A stretch of DNA of 64,000 bases from Caulobacter sp. FWC2 (lineage in GTDB: Bacteria; Pseudomonadota; Alphaproteobacteria; Caulobacterales; Caulobacteraceae): NCBI RefSeq assembly GCF_002742625.1, contig NZ_PEBF01000001.1:434001-498000 (forward strand), given 5' to 3'. The first letter of the stretch is position 1. The number at the start of each line of letters is the position of its first letter. The translations under genes were made by a program, and so were the position numbers. Below, piece by piece: positions 24,370 to 32,832 of the stretch. The notes under the pieces were generated by a model. It saw only the letters and a list, made by a program, of their open reading frames with translations, was not told where the DNA came from and did no database searches.

Positions 24370-26230
24370 CGCGGCTCACCAAGGCGGACGTGAAAGTTGG
24401 CAATACAGTCGCCCAAGGCTTGTTGGCGTCTGCTCCTGAGAGCAGACGCGCGCTGATGCGGGTCGTGTCTTCTAGATAGTCAAAAAGGGCGCTTAACCGA
24501 TCTAGCAAGAAGGACAGCGTTGGCGCTGTCGGCGGGGTCGAACCCGCACCGCCACGAGCGGCCAGGTAGGTTCTTAAGCGGTCTTCGTCGTATTCGAATT
24601 CGGCCTCTTCGCGCTCCCAAGCGCCAACAGGCCAGTAGAGCGTGTCAACAAGATGCTGAAGGATTCCTGGGTCCTCCTCCAGACGCATCCGTGTCACGGG
24701 ATCTTCGAACACCAGTTGAATTGCCAGTTGGAACGTCGCAGCCAATTCGCAATGAGGTCGATTGAGATCATCGCTCGTCGCGCGGACCTGATCGTTTACG
24801 TCGCAAGCACGGGCCAGCCTGCGCGTAACGTCGATAAAATGGGGACGCGCGCGCAGAACGGTCTCGAGCACGAGAATACGTTGGGCCCGCCTATCGATTT
24901 CCTTTTCCTCGCTCCCTGCGCTGTCATCCCATCGCGTGAGATTGCGCAGATGTTCTGTCAATTCTGGCGGCTCGTACGTGATGAGAAGACGATCGCTGAA
25001 GACTGTGTGTTCCACCGGGTAGGCGCTTGCATTTATGGCGAGACCCATTGCTTCAAAGCAATCTCTGTCAGTCAAGAAGCAAAAGAAGCCAAAATCGGTG
25101 ACGATATGTTTTAGTTGCGTGAGCAGTTCGGCGATCTTCACTGCCGATTGTGGAATCTTATCCAACTCGTCCACGACGAAGACGGGAACCAGGCCGGCCG
25201 ATTTTATCCGGTCAATCGCGAGAGGGAGTTCCCGATCTAGGGTCGCCACGGAGAAGTCGCGGATAAACGTATAGTCCCTGGCGCGCTTGCGGGTTGTGCG
25301 ACGCGTGTCCGTCCAATTAAGCGCCAAAGTGCTTAGCAGGCCCGTCGCTAGGCCCAGCCCGATAATTTCGGTGAGGGAGCGTTGGTTTGCTTGGGCCAGT
25401 GCGCTGGCACCTACACCAAGGACGACCCCCATCAATTTGTTTGCGGCGCCCTTGAAGTCCAGACCACCCGTTGTCTTGGCCTCGATTTCACGCTCGAAGG
25501 CGTCCGAATTGGCTTCGGTCTGACTGGGCTTGCCGGCGCAGACCCGAAAGGCCTGAGCGGCGGTGGCGAGAGCTACGACCTCGCGAACGCCTTGATCGGC
25601 CGGCAAGCCGTCGAGACCAGCCGGAGGATCTGGCCAAAGCACGCCTGCGTTCAAGCGAGACAGCCGTTTCCAGAAATAACGGATCGTCGCGGGGTCTGGT
25701 GCCTGGTCGAGTTCCAGTTGAAGCTGACCTGCAAACTCCAAATGGTCGGTGCGGGGAACGACGGCTTGAGCATGAAGCTCGAACCCGGAGCCAATTTCCT
25801 GGGCAAAGGCGCGATACAGCGCCAGCGTGATCTGTATCAGAGCGCGATGAGCAGGCTCAGTAACGCTCTGGGGGTCTTCGCTGTCCTTGGATGGCAGCGA
25901 CCCCCAAGTCGGTGCGATGAGGCTGGGACCGTGCAGCTTGACGATGAAAGGCCGCCTTGGCGCGTCTACGACGCCTCCGGCCGCCACGCTTTCGATCGCG
26001 TCCCAGCGCATATCGTTGACGACCTGCTCGACGAGCGCGGTCTTCCCTGCGCCGCGGTGGCCCGCGATAAGGAACGAGCGACCTCCGGCGGTTTGGCGCG
26101 CGACGTAGCGGTTAAGGCTGCGGCGTAGCACCCAATAGGCCGACGATTTAGCGAAGGCGCGGCGCGCTGGAATCGTCCAGGGGCCAACACCTCGGCCCAC
26201 GCGCTCGATATCATCAATAACGATAGGCAT
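24362..26230 (-). CDS. Membrane-associated P-loop ATPase (KAP-like)
   Basis: A 622-residue ATPase. The chosen ATG at 26230 lies 2 bp after the preceding stop; a longer upstream frame would overlap the whole end of that gene and is rejected. Walker A is GHRGAGKT (57-64). Walker B is in PVFVVDELDKI (about 350), followed by a sensor-like FFCFLTDRDC. Two hydrophobic segments at about 262-305 (LMGVVLGVGASALA and GLATGLLSTLALNW) lie between Walker A and Walker B. Membrane helices inserted inside the P-loop domain are the hallmark of KAP NTPases, which are linked to phage exclusion. The C-terminal 200 residues are helical. Its neighbours are a small membrane protein upstream and an unknown partner downstream. 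The superfamily call is fairly secure; the function is unknown. Confidence 0.75.
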   Translation of the reverse strand: MPIVIDDIERVGRGVGPWTIPARRAFAKSSAYWVLRRSLNRYVARQTAGGRSFLIAGHRGAGKTALVEQVVNDMRWDAIESVAAGGVVDAPRRPFIVKLHGPSLIAPTWGSLPSKDSEDPQSVTEPAHRALIQITLALYRAFAQEIGSGFELHAQAVVPRTDHLEFAGQLQLELDQAPDPATIRYFWKRLSRLNAGVLWPDPPAGLDGLPADQGVREVVALATAAQAFRVCAGKPSQTEANSDAFEREIEAKTTGGLDFKGAANKLMGVVLGVGASALAQANQRSLTEIIGLGLATGLLSTLALNWTDTRRTTRKRARDYTFIRDFSVATLDRELPLAIDRIKSAGLVPVFVVDELDKIPQSAVKIAELLTQLKHIVTDFGFFCFLTDRDCFEAMGLAINASAYPVEHTVFSDRLLITYEPPELTEHLRNLTRWDDSAGSEEKEIDRRAQRILVLETVLRARPHFIDVTRRLARACDVNDQVRATSDDLNRPHCELAATFQLAIQLVFEDPVTRMRLEEDPGILQHLVDTLYWPVGAWEREEAEFEYDEDRLRTYLAARGGAGSTPPTAPTLSFLLDRLSALFDYLEDTTRISARLLSGADANKPWATVLPTFTSALVSRDA

Positions 26231-26232
26231 CG

Positions 26233-26859
26233 TCAGCCCTTCGGCCCGGGGGGCACCGGCTTGGCGCTCGCGGTTGGCGTGGGCTTGCTTGACTGCGCCG
26301 GCTGCGGAGCCAGCATCGCAACACCAGAGGCGATGAAAATCAGCAGGAAAATAAGCGCTATCCCCGTGGGCGAGACGCGCCACCCTGCAACCCCGCCGCC
26401 TAGGCCGCCCCAATGATTTTCAAATTCAATGCTCTCGCCACGCTGGAGCGCTGATAGCAAGGCGCCGCCGAAGAGCAAGGCCAGCATGGCCAAGGCTAGG
26501 CCGAATGAAGCGCGCCCGATATCGATCATCTCCTCGCGGACGCCAGCATCGACCAGTGCCACCAAGACTGCAAACGCCACGAAGGTAAAACCGGCCAAGG
26601 TGCTGTTGCTAAACGTCGTCCAAGCAGAGCGTTCGCGGCTCGCCCAAAAAGTGCTCCACGCCGTGCGGCCGGCGGTAGCCGCCAAAACGCCAACCGCGAT
26701 TCCCAAAGCTGCAACGCCTAGGGTGCTGGTCTGCAACTGGCCAAATCCGCCGATCCATAAAGCGATGGGCTTAGTTTGATTGCCGACAGTCCAGCCCAAC
26801 AACAAACCGCATAGCAAAAGCCCAAGGCGCTGTGTCCAAATCCATCCGCGCGCCATCAC
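26233..26859 (-). CDS. Multi-span membrane protein, first gene of the ATPase module
   Basis: A 208-residue integral membrane protein with about five hydrophobic segments: LGLLLCGLLLGWTVG, TLGVAALGIAVGVLAAT, LAGFTFVAFAVLVALV, ASFGLALAMLALLFGGAL and TGIALIFLLIFIASGVAML. It ends in a proline/lysine-rich tail. Starts at 26859 or 26856 are both possible. It is followed after 2 bp by the ATPase gene, so they are certainly cotranscribed. I recognise no family. In a defence context it could anchor the ATPase or act as a membrane-disrupting effector; this is inference from operon structure. Confidence 0.7.
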   Translation of the reverse strand: MMARGWIWTQRLGLLLCGLLLGWTVGNQTKPIALWIGGFGQLQTSTLGVAALGIAVGVLAATAGRTAWSTFWASRERSAWTTFSNSTLAGFTFVAFAVLVALVDAGVREEMIDIGRASFGLALAMLALLFGGALLSALQRGESIEFENHWGGLGGGVAGWRVSPTGIALIFLLIFIASGVAMLAPQPAQSSKPTPTASAKPVPPGPKG

Positions 26860-27282
26860 GCCCCCTTTCGCATTGCCACGCTTTAGGGTTGCATGAGTAT
26901 CCGTTTACCGTCCAGCCGCTCTTTGCCCCCGCGGTGTCGGGAATTATATTCCGACACTGGGCCAACTGACGGTAGGCGGATAAAGCTCGCCCTGTCGTCC
27001 CGTCCGGGCGATAGCGCAAACCGAATAAAGACCGTGTGGCCCTCGTGCGTCCTTGATGACCGCACATTTGCGCGTGACGGCCTAGGCTAACTGGTCAGCA
27101 AGTGCCCGTGGCAGACAAGATCAAGCGCGCGCCGCAGGGATCGTCTTGCAGCATCCGCTGGTTTACGGCGAAGCTTTCGACCAATAGCCCTGGCTCATGA
27201 TGCATCCCAGCTGGTCGTCTTGGTGGTCGAACGCCGAGCGCGCGGCGCTGGCTTTTAAGGCCACCAGCCTAACCGGGTGCTG
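26860..27282. other. Intergenic region upstream of the ATPase module
   Basis: This stretch, continuing to the hsdR stop at 27340, has no reading frame with a ribosome site or recognisable motifs. It contains a dyad at 26934-26957 and ends at repeat copy 3. It presumably holds the promoter of the leftward membrane-ATPase operon. Nothing else is evident. Confidence 0.5.
26934..26957. promoter_or_regulatory. Dyad symmetry upstream of the membrane-ATPase operon
   Basis: GTGTCGG (26934-26940) and CCGACAC (26951-26957) are inverted around an AT-rich centre (GAATTATATT), with the symmetry extending to AAT/ATT apart from one extra G. It lies about 75-100 bp upstream of the first gene of the operon. 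It is a likely operator or part of the promoter. Confidence 0.4.
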
Positions 27283-27325
27283 AATTTCCGCTTCTTGGAG
27301 GCATGCCAACGTCAGCTATTGGCGC
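27283..27325 (+). repeat. 43-bp intergenic repeat, copy 3
   Basis: Gapless alignment with the copies at 22217 and 22891, same orientation, most similar in the right half (GCCAACGTCAGCTATTGGCG). It lies 15 bp beyond the hsdR stop, so it separates the Type I operon from the ATPase module. Confidence 0.6.
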
Positions 27326-27339
27326 TACTGCGAAGGCAG

Positions 27340-30300
27340 CTAACCTCCGTCCCGAGCTAGGGCCCGTTCGCGCAGCGCCTCGTAAAGGTTGCCCGGTCCC
27401 AACAGGATATCCAGCAGCTTCTCTCGCAGCGCCTCTGACGAGAGCACCTGCTGGCTCATGCTGGAGAACTGATCCTCGCTGCCGATCACCGCGTCTAGGA
27501 ACTCGTCGCGGATCGTGGGGGAGGCGGCGAACTGTGCCTTGGTGTTCGCCATCGCTTGGGTCTGAAGATCCTCCGAACCCAGCATATGCCCCATCAGGAC
27601 GCCGTTCAGGTAGATGAGCTGATTGTCGTCGGTGATCTCGCCCTCGAACAGGTCGTTCAGCTTGGCGATGATCTCGTCGAGCCTGGCCTTCTCCTTCTCG
27701 TGCAGGCCGCCCGAGCCTACCTCTGCCATGCCACTGAGCTTGGGAGCCTCGCTCGTGCCATACAGCAGGTCCTGCTGGCCCTTTGCCTTCAAGGCGTGAT
27801 GCGTCAGGCGCAGGCCGGAGAGGTCGACCCCGGGGCGTTCGCGACCGAACTCAAGTAGGGGCAACAAGCGGCGGAAGAACAGCGAGCGCTTTTCAATCTC
27901 GGTATTGCCGTAGTCGAAGATCTGGCTGAGGAAGCTGTAGAGCCGCTGGAAGGCGGCCATGTCGCCTTTGAATAGCTCCAGCGCGTTCATGTGGTCCATC
28001 GCCTCGGCGGCGGCGCGTTCGTCATCCAGCGCCTTAGCGGTCACCCAGGCCTGCTTGGCGGCGGCGTAGGTCTTCACGAGGCGATCGGCGACGGGCTCCA
28101 GGGCGGCGATAAGGTCGCCCTGCTTGGCGCGTGGATCGAGTTCGACCCTGATCACCCGCTCGATCTCGTGATCGTCATAGTGGCCGGCGGCGTCGAGCTT
28201 GGCGCGGAGGTCAAAGATCAGGTTCGGATCGGTCGCCGCCTCCAGCTCCGCAGTCTCGTAGTAGGTGCGGAAGGCGGTCAGGATCTCCTCGGCGCTGTTG
28301 CAGAAGTCGAGGATGTAGGTGGTGTCCTTGCCCGGATGGGCGCGGTTAAGGCGGGACAGAGTCTGTACGGCCTGGATGCCGGCAAGGCGCCGGTCCACAT
28401 ACATGCCGCACAGCAGGGGCTGGTCGAAGCCGGTCTGGAACTTGTTAGCGACCAGCAGGAGATGAAAGTTCTCGGTCCTGAAGGCGTCGCGAATGTCGCG
28501 ACCATTGAGGCCCGGGTTCAGCGCCGTGCTGGTCTCTGTGACGGCGCCAAGCGCCTCGTCCGGAACCTCGCCGGAGAAGGCGACCAGCGTCCCGAGCGGA
28601 TAACCCATCTTCTGGATGTAGGCGTTGATCGCCACCGACCAGCGCACCGCCTCCTGACGGCTGCCAAGCACCACCATCGCCTTGGCCTTGCCGTCCAGCA
28701 GCGGCAGGACGTTCTCGCGATAGTGCTCGACGACGATCTGGACCTTCTGGGCGATATTGTAGGGGTGCAGCCGCACCCAGCGCATGATCCCCTTCAGCGC
28801 CGTGTCGCGCTCGACCTCGCGCTCGTCCCATTCCTGGCCGTCATTGGCGAGGCGGAAGGCCAGGCTGTAGGGCGTGTAGTTCTTCAGGACGTCGAGGATG
28901 AAGCCTTCCTCAATCGCCTGGCGCATCGAATAGACGTGGAAGGGAGCCGCCTGACCATCGTCGCCCGGGCGACCGAAGAGCTGCATCGTCTTAGCTTTGG
29001 GCGTGGCGGTGAAGGCGACATAGGTGATGGATTTGTCGCTGGCGGCGCGGCCAGCCATGTTGGCCATCAGCACCGCCTCGGTGTCGACCTCGCCGCCGTC
29101 CGCCAGTTCGGCGAGTTCGGCGTCAGACAGCATCTGCTTGAGCTTGGCCGCCGCTTCGCCGGTCTGGCTGGAGTGGGCCTCGTCGGCGACGACCGCGAAG
29201 GCCTTGCCCTGCGCCGCCGCCTGCTCGCGCACCGCTTCTAGCGCGAAGGGGAAGGTCTGGATCGTGCAGACGATAACCTTCTTGCCGGCGGCCAGGGCTT
29301 CGGCGAGCTGGCCGCTCTTGGAGCCGCTCTCGCTTTTGATCGTCGCTACCACCCCGGCGGTGCGTTGGAAGTCGAACAGCGCCTCCTGGAGCTGGGTGTC
29401 GATGACGTTACGATCCGAGACCACGATAACGCTGGCGAACAGCTTGTTGTCGGCGTCGTCGTGCAGCTCTGACAGGATATGCGCGGCCCAGGCGATCGAG
29501 TTGGTCTTGCCGGAGCCCGCCGAGTGCTGGATCAAAAACTTGCCGCCGGCCCCCTCGGCCAGCACCTGGGTGGCCAGCTTCCGGGTGGCGTCGAGCTGGT
29601 GATAGCGGGGGAAGACCGCGCTGGTGATGCGCTTCTTGGCGTCGCGCTTGGTCACCATGTAGCGACCCAGGATCTCCAGCCAGCTGTCGCGTGCCCAAAC
29701 CTCCTCCCAGAGGTAGGCGGTGCGGTGGCCGTTCGGGTTCAGCGGATTGCCCTTGCCGCCGTGGTCGCCTTTGTTGAACGGCAGGAAGAAGGTGTCGCGG
29801 CCTTGCAGCTTGGTGGTCATGGCCACCTCGCTGTTGCTGACCGCGAAGTGGACCAGCGCCCCGCCGGGGAACGCTAGCAGCGGCTCCTCGCGCCCGCCCT
29901 TGGGCCGAGGGTCGCGGTCGCGCTTGTACTGGTCGATCGCGTCCTCGACGCTCTGCGTGAAGTCCGACTTCAGCTCGGCCGTCGCGACCGGCACGCCGTT
30001 GAGATAGAGCGCCAGGTCCAGGCAGTTCTCGTTGCCGAGCGCGTACTTCACCTGGCGCGCCACACGCAGGCGGTTGGCGCCGTAGCGGCGGACGATCTCG
30101 GGGTTCATGCCCATGGCGGGCTTGAACTGGGCCAGCTGGATTCGTCCCCGTGCGCCGAGCAGCTCAACCCCATTGCGCAGCACATCCAGCACGCCGCGCT
30201 CGTCCAGCGACTTGCGCACCCGGTCGGTTAGCACCTGAGCCGCTGCGGGGCCGTTGGCCCGGGTGAGGGCCTCCCAGGCCTCGGGCTGGCTGTCCTGCAC

Positions 30301-30438
30301 CCAGGCGACCAGATCGTCGATATAGAGCGCCCGCGTCCGGTCATGGCGGTCTCCGGCCGCGCCGTCATACAGCCAGCCGTTCGCCGCCAGATGGGCGCAA
30401 ATCTCGTCCTCGAAGCGGATCTCCTTGTGCAGGTCCAT
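27340..30438 (-). CDS. hsdR: Type I restriction enzyme, motor/nuclease subunit HsdR
   Basis: A 1032-residue subunit that translocates DNA and cuts it when HsdM/HsdS find an unmethylated site. The N-terminal nuclease domain has the PD-(D/E)XK pattern around CLDLALYLNGVPVATAELKS. The superfamily 2 motor has Walker A in HSAGSGKTNSIAW, DEAH in VVADEAHSSQTGE, motif III in AFTATPKAKT and motif VI in TLSRLNRAHPGKD. The C-terminal region matches the HsdM-binding helical part. Full length, with no interruption. It is the last gene of the leftward operon hsdM-hsdS-Mrr-like-hsdR, starting 10 bp after the Mrr-like stop. Confidence 0.96.
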   Translation of the reverse strand: MDLHKEIRFEDEICAHLAANGWLYDGAAGDRHDRTRALYIDDLVAWVQDSQPEAWEALTRANGPAAAQVLTDRVRKSLDERGVLDVLRNGVELLGARGRIQLAQFKPAMGMNPEIVRRYGANRLRVARQVKYALGNENCLDLALYLNGVPVATAELKSDFTQSVEDAIDQYKRDRDPRPKGGREEPLLAFPGGALVHFAVSNSEVAMTTKLQGRDTFFLPFNKGDHGGKGNPLNPNGHRTAYLWEEVWARDSWLEILGRYMVTKRDAKKRITSAVFPRYHQLDATRKLATQVLAEGAGGKFLIQHSAGSGKTNSIAWAAHILSELHDDADNKLFASVIVVSDRNVIDTQLQEALFDFQRTAGVVATIKSESGSKSGQLAEALAAGKKVIVCTIQTFPFALEAVREQAAAQGKAFAVVADEAHSSQTGEAAAKLKQMLSDAELAELADGGEVDTEAVLMANMAGRAASDKSITYVAFTATPKAKTMQLFGRPGDDGQAAPFHVYSMRQAIEEGFILDVLKNYTPYSLAFRLANDGQEWDEREVERDTALKGIMRWVRLHPYNIAQKVQIVVEHYRENVLPLLDGKAKAMVVLGSRQEAVRWSVAINAYIQKMGYPLGTLVAFSGEVPDEALGAVTETSTALNPGLNGRDIRDAFRTENFHLLLVANKFQTGFDQPLLCGMYVDRRLAGIQAVQTLSRLNRAHPGKDTTYILDFCNSAEEILTAFRTYYETAELEAATDPNLIFDLRAKLDAAGHYDDHEIERVIRVELDPRAKQGDLIAALEPVADRLVKTYAAAKQAWVTAKALDDERAAAEAMDHMNALELFKGDMAAFQRLYSFLSQIFDYGNTEIEKRSLFFRRLLPLLEFGRERPGVDLSGLRLTHHALKAKGQQDLLYGTSEAPKLSGMAEVGSGGLHEKEKARLDEIIAKLNDLFEGEITDDNQLIYLNGVLMGHMLGSEDLQTQAMANTKAQFAASPTIRDEFLDAVIGSEDQFSSMSQQVLSSEALREKLLDILLGPGNLYEALRERALARDGG

Positions 30439-30448
30439 GCTCGCGCTC

Positions 30449-31492
30449 CTAGGCGTCTACGCCGGCCACGGGGGACCAAATCTGCTTGAGAGGGATCTTG
30501 GCGCGAGTTTCGTCCGTAAGCTGACCATAGCTGGCGAACAAAGCATTCAGCAGCTCGGGCATCTGCCACAGGCGCACCGAGAAGAACTCGCTGTCGATCA
30601 GCTTCTGGGCCGGGCCGTTGACGCCGGCGATGCTGACCAGCAGGCCGGTGCGGGCCTTGGCGGCCTGGACCGAGCCCATCAGCTTCAGCACCACCTCCTG
30701 GTTGGCGGGCGCGTCGCCGGACTTCACCTGCACGCAGATGCGGTCCTCGCCCAGGCCCAGCCGTCCGCCGGCCGCCAGGATGTCGACCCCGCCGTCGGGG
30801 CCGGGCGGCGAGACCTTGGTCACATAGCCCTCGATGCGCAGGATCTCGGCGACCAGATGGGCCAGGTCGTGGCCGGCGAAGGCCGACTTCACCAGGGCGA
30901 TGATCTGCTGGCGGGCGATGTCCTCGACGTCCAGCTCGACATCCTCGGCCTCGGCGTCCTCGGTGGCGGCCTTGACCGCAACCACGCCCTGCTTGCCCAG
31001 TAGCGGGCCGGGGTCCCGGCCGGTGTTCAGCACCGCCTCGACCCGGGCCAGAGCCTCGTTCCGCTTGACCTCGCAGACGGTCATGAAGGCGCCCAGCGAG
31101 TGGCGCAGGTCCTGGGCGAAGGCCTCGCGCGGGACGGCTTCGTTCAGCCAGGTCACGGCCCGGGTGTGCGGGCAAACGCCGCCGGGCTGATAGACATAAG
31201 GCCCCGTCACGCGGCCGATGGCGACGCCGCTGGTGACCTTGCGCGGCAGCACCACCAGGTCCCCGACCGCGATGGTGTTGACGAACTGGTTCAACTGGGC
31301 GGCGAAGTTGCGCTGGGTGTTCTTGCCGCCCAGCGGATCGGCCTCCGCCAGCACGCGGCCGATGGCCTCGCGGTCCTTCAGGCCCGACAGATCGCCCAGC
31401 TCGTTGAAGCCAGGCAGCAGCTTGCCTTGGGTAATGGCCTCCAGCTCCCGCTCGCCATGGCGGCCGGCGCGGACGATCCACAGCCGGGTCAT
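30449..31492 (-). CDS. Mrr-like restriction endonuclease embedded in the Type I operon
   Basis: A 347-residue protein whose C-terminal part (about 215-330) is an Mrr-cat type nuclease: LAHLVAEILRIEGYVTKVS, then GPDGGVDILAAGG (catalytic Asp) and RICVQVKSGDAPANQE (the Q-x-K motif). The N-terminal 200 residues include a small beta-barrel-like region (VNTIAVGDLVVLPRKVT, then IGRVTGPYVY) that may recognise DNA. Mrr-family enzymes usually cut methylated DNA. Its ATG overlaps the hsdS stop (ATGA), and hsdR follows 10 bp later, so it is a true member of the operon. It could broaden defence to modified phage DNA or guard against foreign methylation. The domain call is strong; the role is inference. 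Confidence 0.85.
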   Translation of the reverse strand: MTRLWIVRAGRHGERELEAITQGKLLPGFNELGDLSGLKDREAIGRVLAEADPLGGKNTQRNFAAQLNQFVNTIAVGDLVVLPRKVTSGVAIGRVTGPYVYQPGGVCPHTRAVTWLNEAVPREAFAQDLRHSLGAFMTVCEVKRNEALARVEAVLNTGRDPGPLLGKQGVVAVKAATEDAEAEDVELDVEDIARQQIIALVKSAFAGHDLAHLVAEILRIEGYVTKVSPPGPDGGVDILAAGGRLGLGEDRICVQVKSGDAPANQEVVLKLMGSVQAAKARTGLLVSIAGVNGPAQKLIDSEFFSVRLWQMPELLNALFASYGQLTDETRAKIPLKQIWSPVAGVDA

Positions 31493-32832
31493 GCCGCCTC
31501 CGCCGTCTGGACGAGGCCCCGCACGTCGATCTTGCCGGTGACGGCGGCGGAGATCAGGGCGGCGCGGCGTTCTTGGAGAAGGGTGATGGCTGTCCTGGCC
31601 GTGCTGACCAGCGCATCAATCTCGTGAGCCTCACCCTCCAAGTACGTGGCGATCTGTTCCTGTTCAGCAATCGGCGGGAGAGCAACGGTAATTTCCCCGT
31701 AACGCGTCGGGTTAAGATTGCACTGGCCAATTGCAACAAAGGCTCTCGCTCGCGCCTGGCCAAGAACGTCTCGAGTATTCAGTAGCTTGGACATAAACTG
31801 CGGCGAACATGACGGGTTGAGGCGCAAACGGACCAGATATGAAGCGAACGACAATGGACATGAGGGCGGCTGCCGCAGAAGCCCCACCTTACCAATCTGA
31901 TCCAAGCTGTTCGTTCGATTGAATAATAGGTCCAGCGGCCGGAGTAGAAGCGCCTCCTCAACCGAGGTAACATACTTCAAATCGGTCAGATCAATCTCGC
32001 CGTCCTGGATGTTCCCCATCCTCAAAACGGCCACGCCGTCATCTGCATCGAGTGAGTCCGAAATGCCGTAGTCAACCTCGCTGAAGGCCCTCTTCAGAAA
32101 GCAAACCTCCCAATGCGCGGGCACCTCGCCTAGCCATTCGACGCCGGAGTCCTTCATCGGGGCGGACGGGTCGAGACCCTTGGTGACGGCGTGGGAGATG
32201 ACGGCCTGCCGCTTCTCCTTCAGTAGTTCGATCAGCCGCCGCTGCCCCTCCACTAGCGCGTCGATCTTAGCGACCTCTCTGTCGAGAAAGATCGCGATGG
32301 TGCGCTGTTCGCCCATTGAGGGGAAAATGCCGATCACTCGAACGAGGTTCTGGATCGAAAGGCGCGGCAACCCCGCGCCCTTTACAAACCGCGCCACCTG
32401 CTGCTGAACGAATTCAGATTGGCATAGGTGGTTCAAATAAGAGCAATCAAGCCGGTGTTGGTCAGGTCGGATTATTATCAGCGACGAAGCAACGACAAAA
32501 TCCACCGCCTCAGACACGACTACAGTTCGACCTATAGTTCCATCCTTGCTGAACAATACATCCCCAATTTCGGGTTTACATCCGGCTTTGACCAGATACC
32601 TGTAATTTTCTTCAGACGTCTTCAAGCAGTTTTCAAAATCTATACCATTAATAGAAACGTTAACAGTCGAAACAAAGCAATACATACCATTTTCAGTGAT
32701 TGGAGAAACGTGCGCTCCATCTGTTATTAGAGCGCAAAATCTCTTCAGAGCAGTCGTCTTCCAATGGAATGGAATACGTCCAAGCCACTCGACCCCACTC
32801 TCCTTGTAGCTCTCATAGGCCGGAAAACTCAC
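31489..32832 (-). CDS. hsdS: Type I restriction-modification specificity subunit HsdS
   Basis: A 447-residue subunit with the standard layout of two target-recognition domains and two conserved helices. TRD1 is at about 20-185, the central coiled coil ([20 protein letters not shown] to [13 protein letters not shown]) follows, TRD2 is at about 235-400, and the C-terminal helix repeats the central pattern ([20 protein letters not shown] to AVTGKID). It recognises a split asymmetric DNA target. The GTG start overlaps the hsdM stop (GTGA). The part of the gene encoding TRD1 is strikingly AT-rich: 25, 24 and 18 G+C in the three 60-base lines from 32521 to 32700, against a GC-rich remainder. This points to replacement of that domain by transfer. 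Confidence 0.94.
   Translation of the reverse strand: MSFPAYESYKESGVEWLGRIPFHWKTTALKRFCALITDGAHVSPITENGMYCFVSTVNVSINGIDFENCLKTSEENYRYLVKAGCKPEIGDVLFSKDGTIGRTVVVSEAVDFVVASSLIIIRPDQHRLDCSYLNHLCQSEFVQQQVARFVKGAGLPRLSIQNLVRVIGIFPSMGEQRTIAIFLDREVAKIDALVEGQRRLIELLKEKRQAVISHAVTKGLDPSAPMKDSGVEWLGEVPAHWEVCFLKRAFSEVDYGISDSLDADDGVAVLRMGNIQDGEIDLTDLKYVTSVEEALLLRPLDLLFNRTNSLDQIGKVGLLRQPPSCPLSFASYLVRLRLNPSCSPQFMSKLLNTRDVLGQARARAFVAIGQCNLNPTRYGEITVALPPIAEQEQIATYLEGEAHEIDALVSTARTAITLLQERRAALISAAVTGKIDVRGLVQTAEAA

Noticed and set aside
26860..27339. Small open frames in the gap between hsdR and the ATPase module
   Set aside because: None has a ribosome site, family pattern or consistent codon use.
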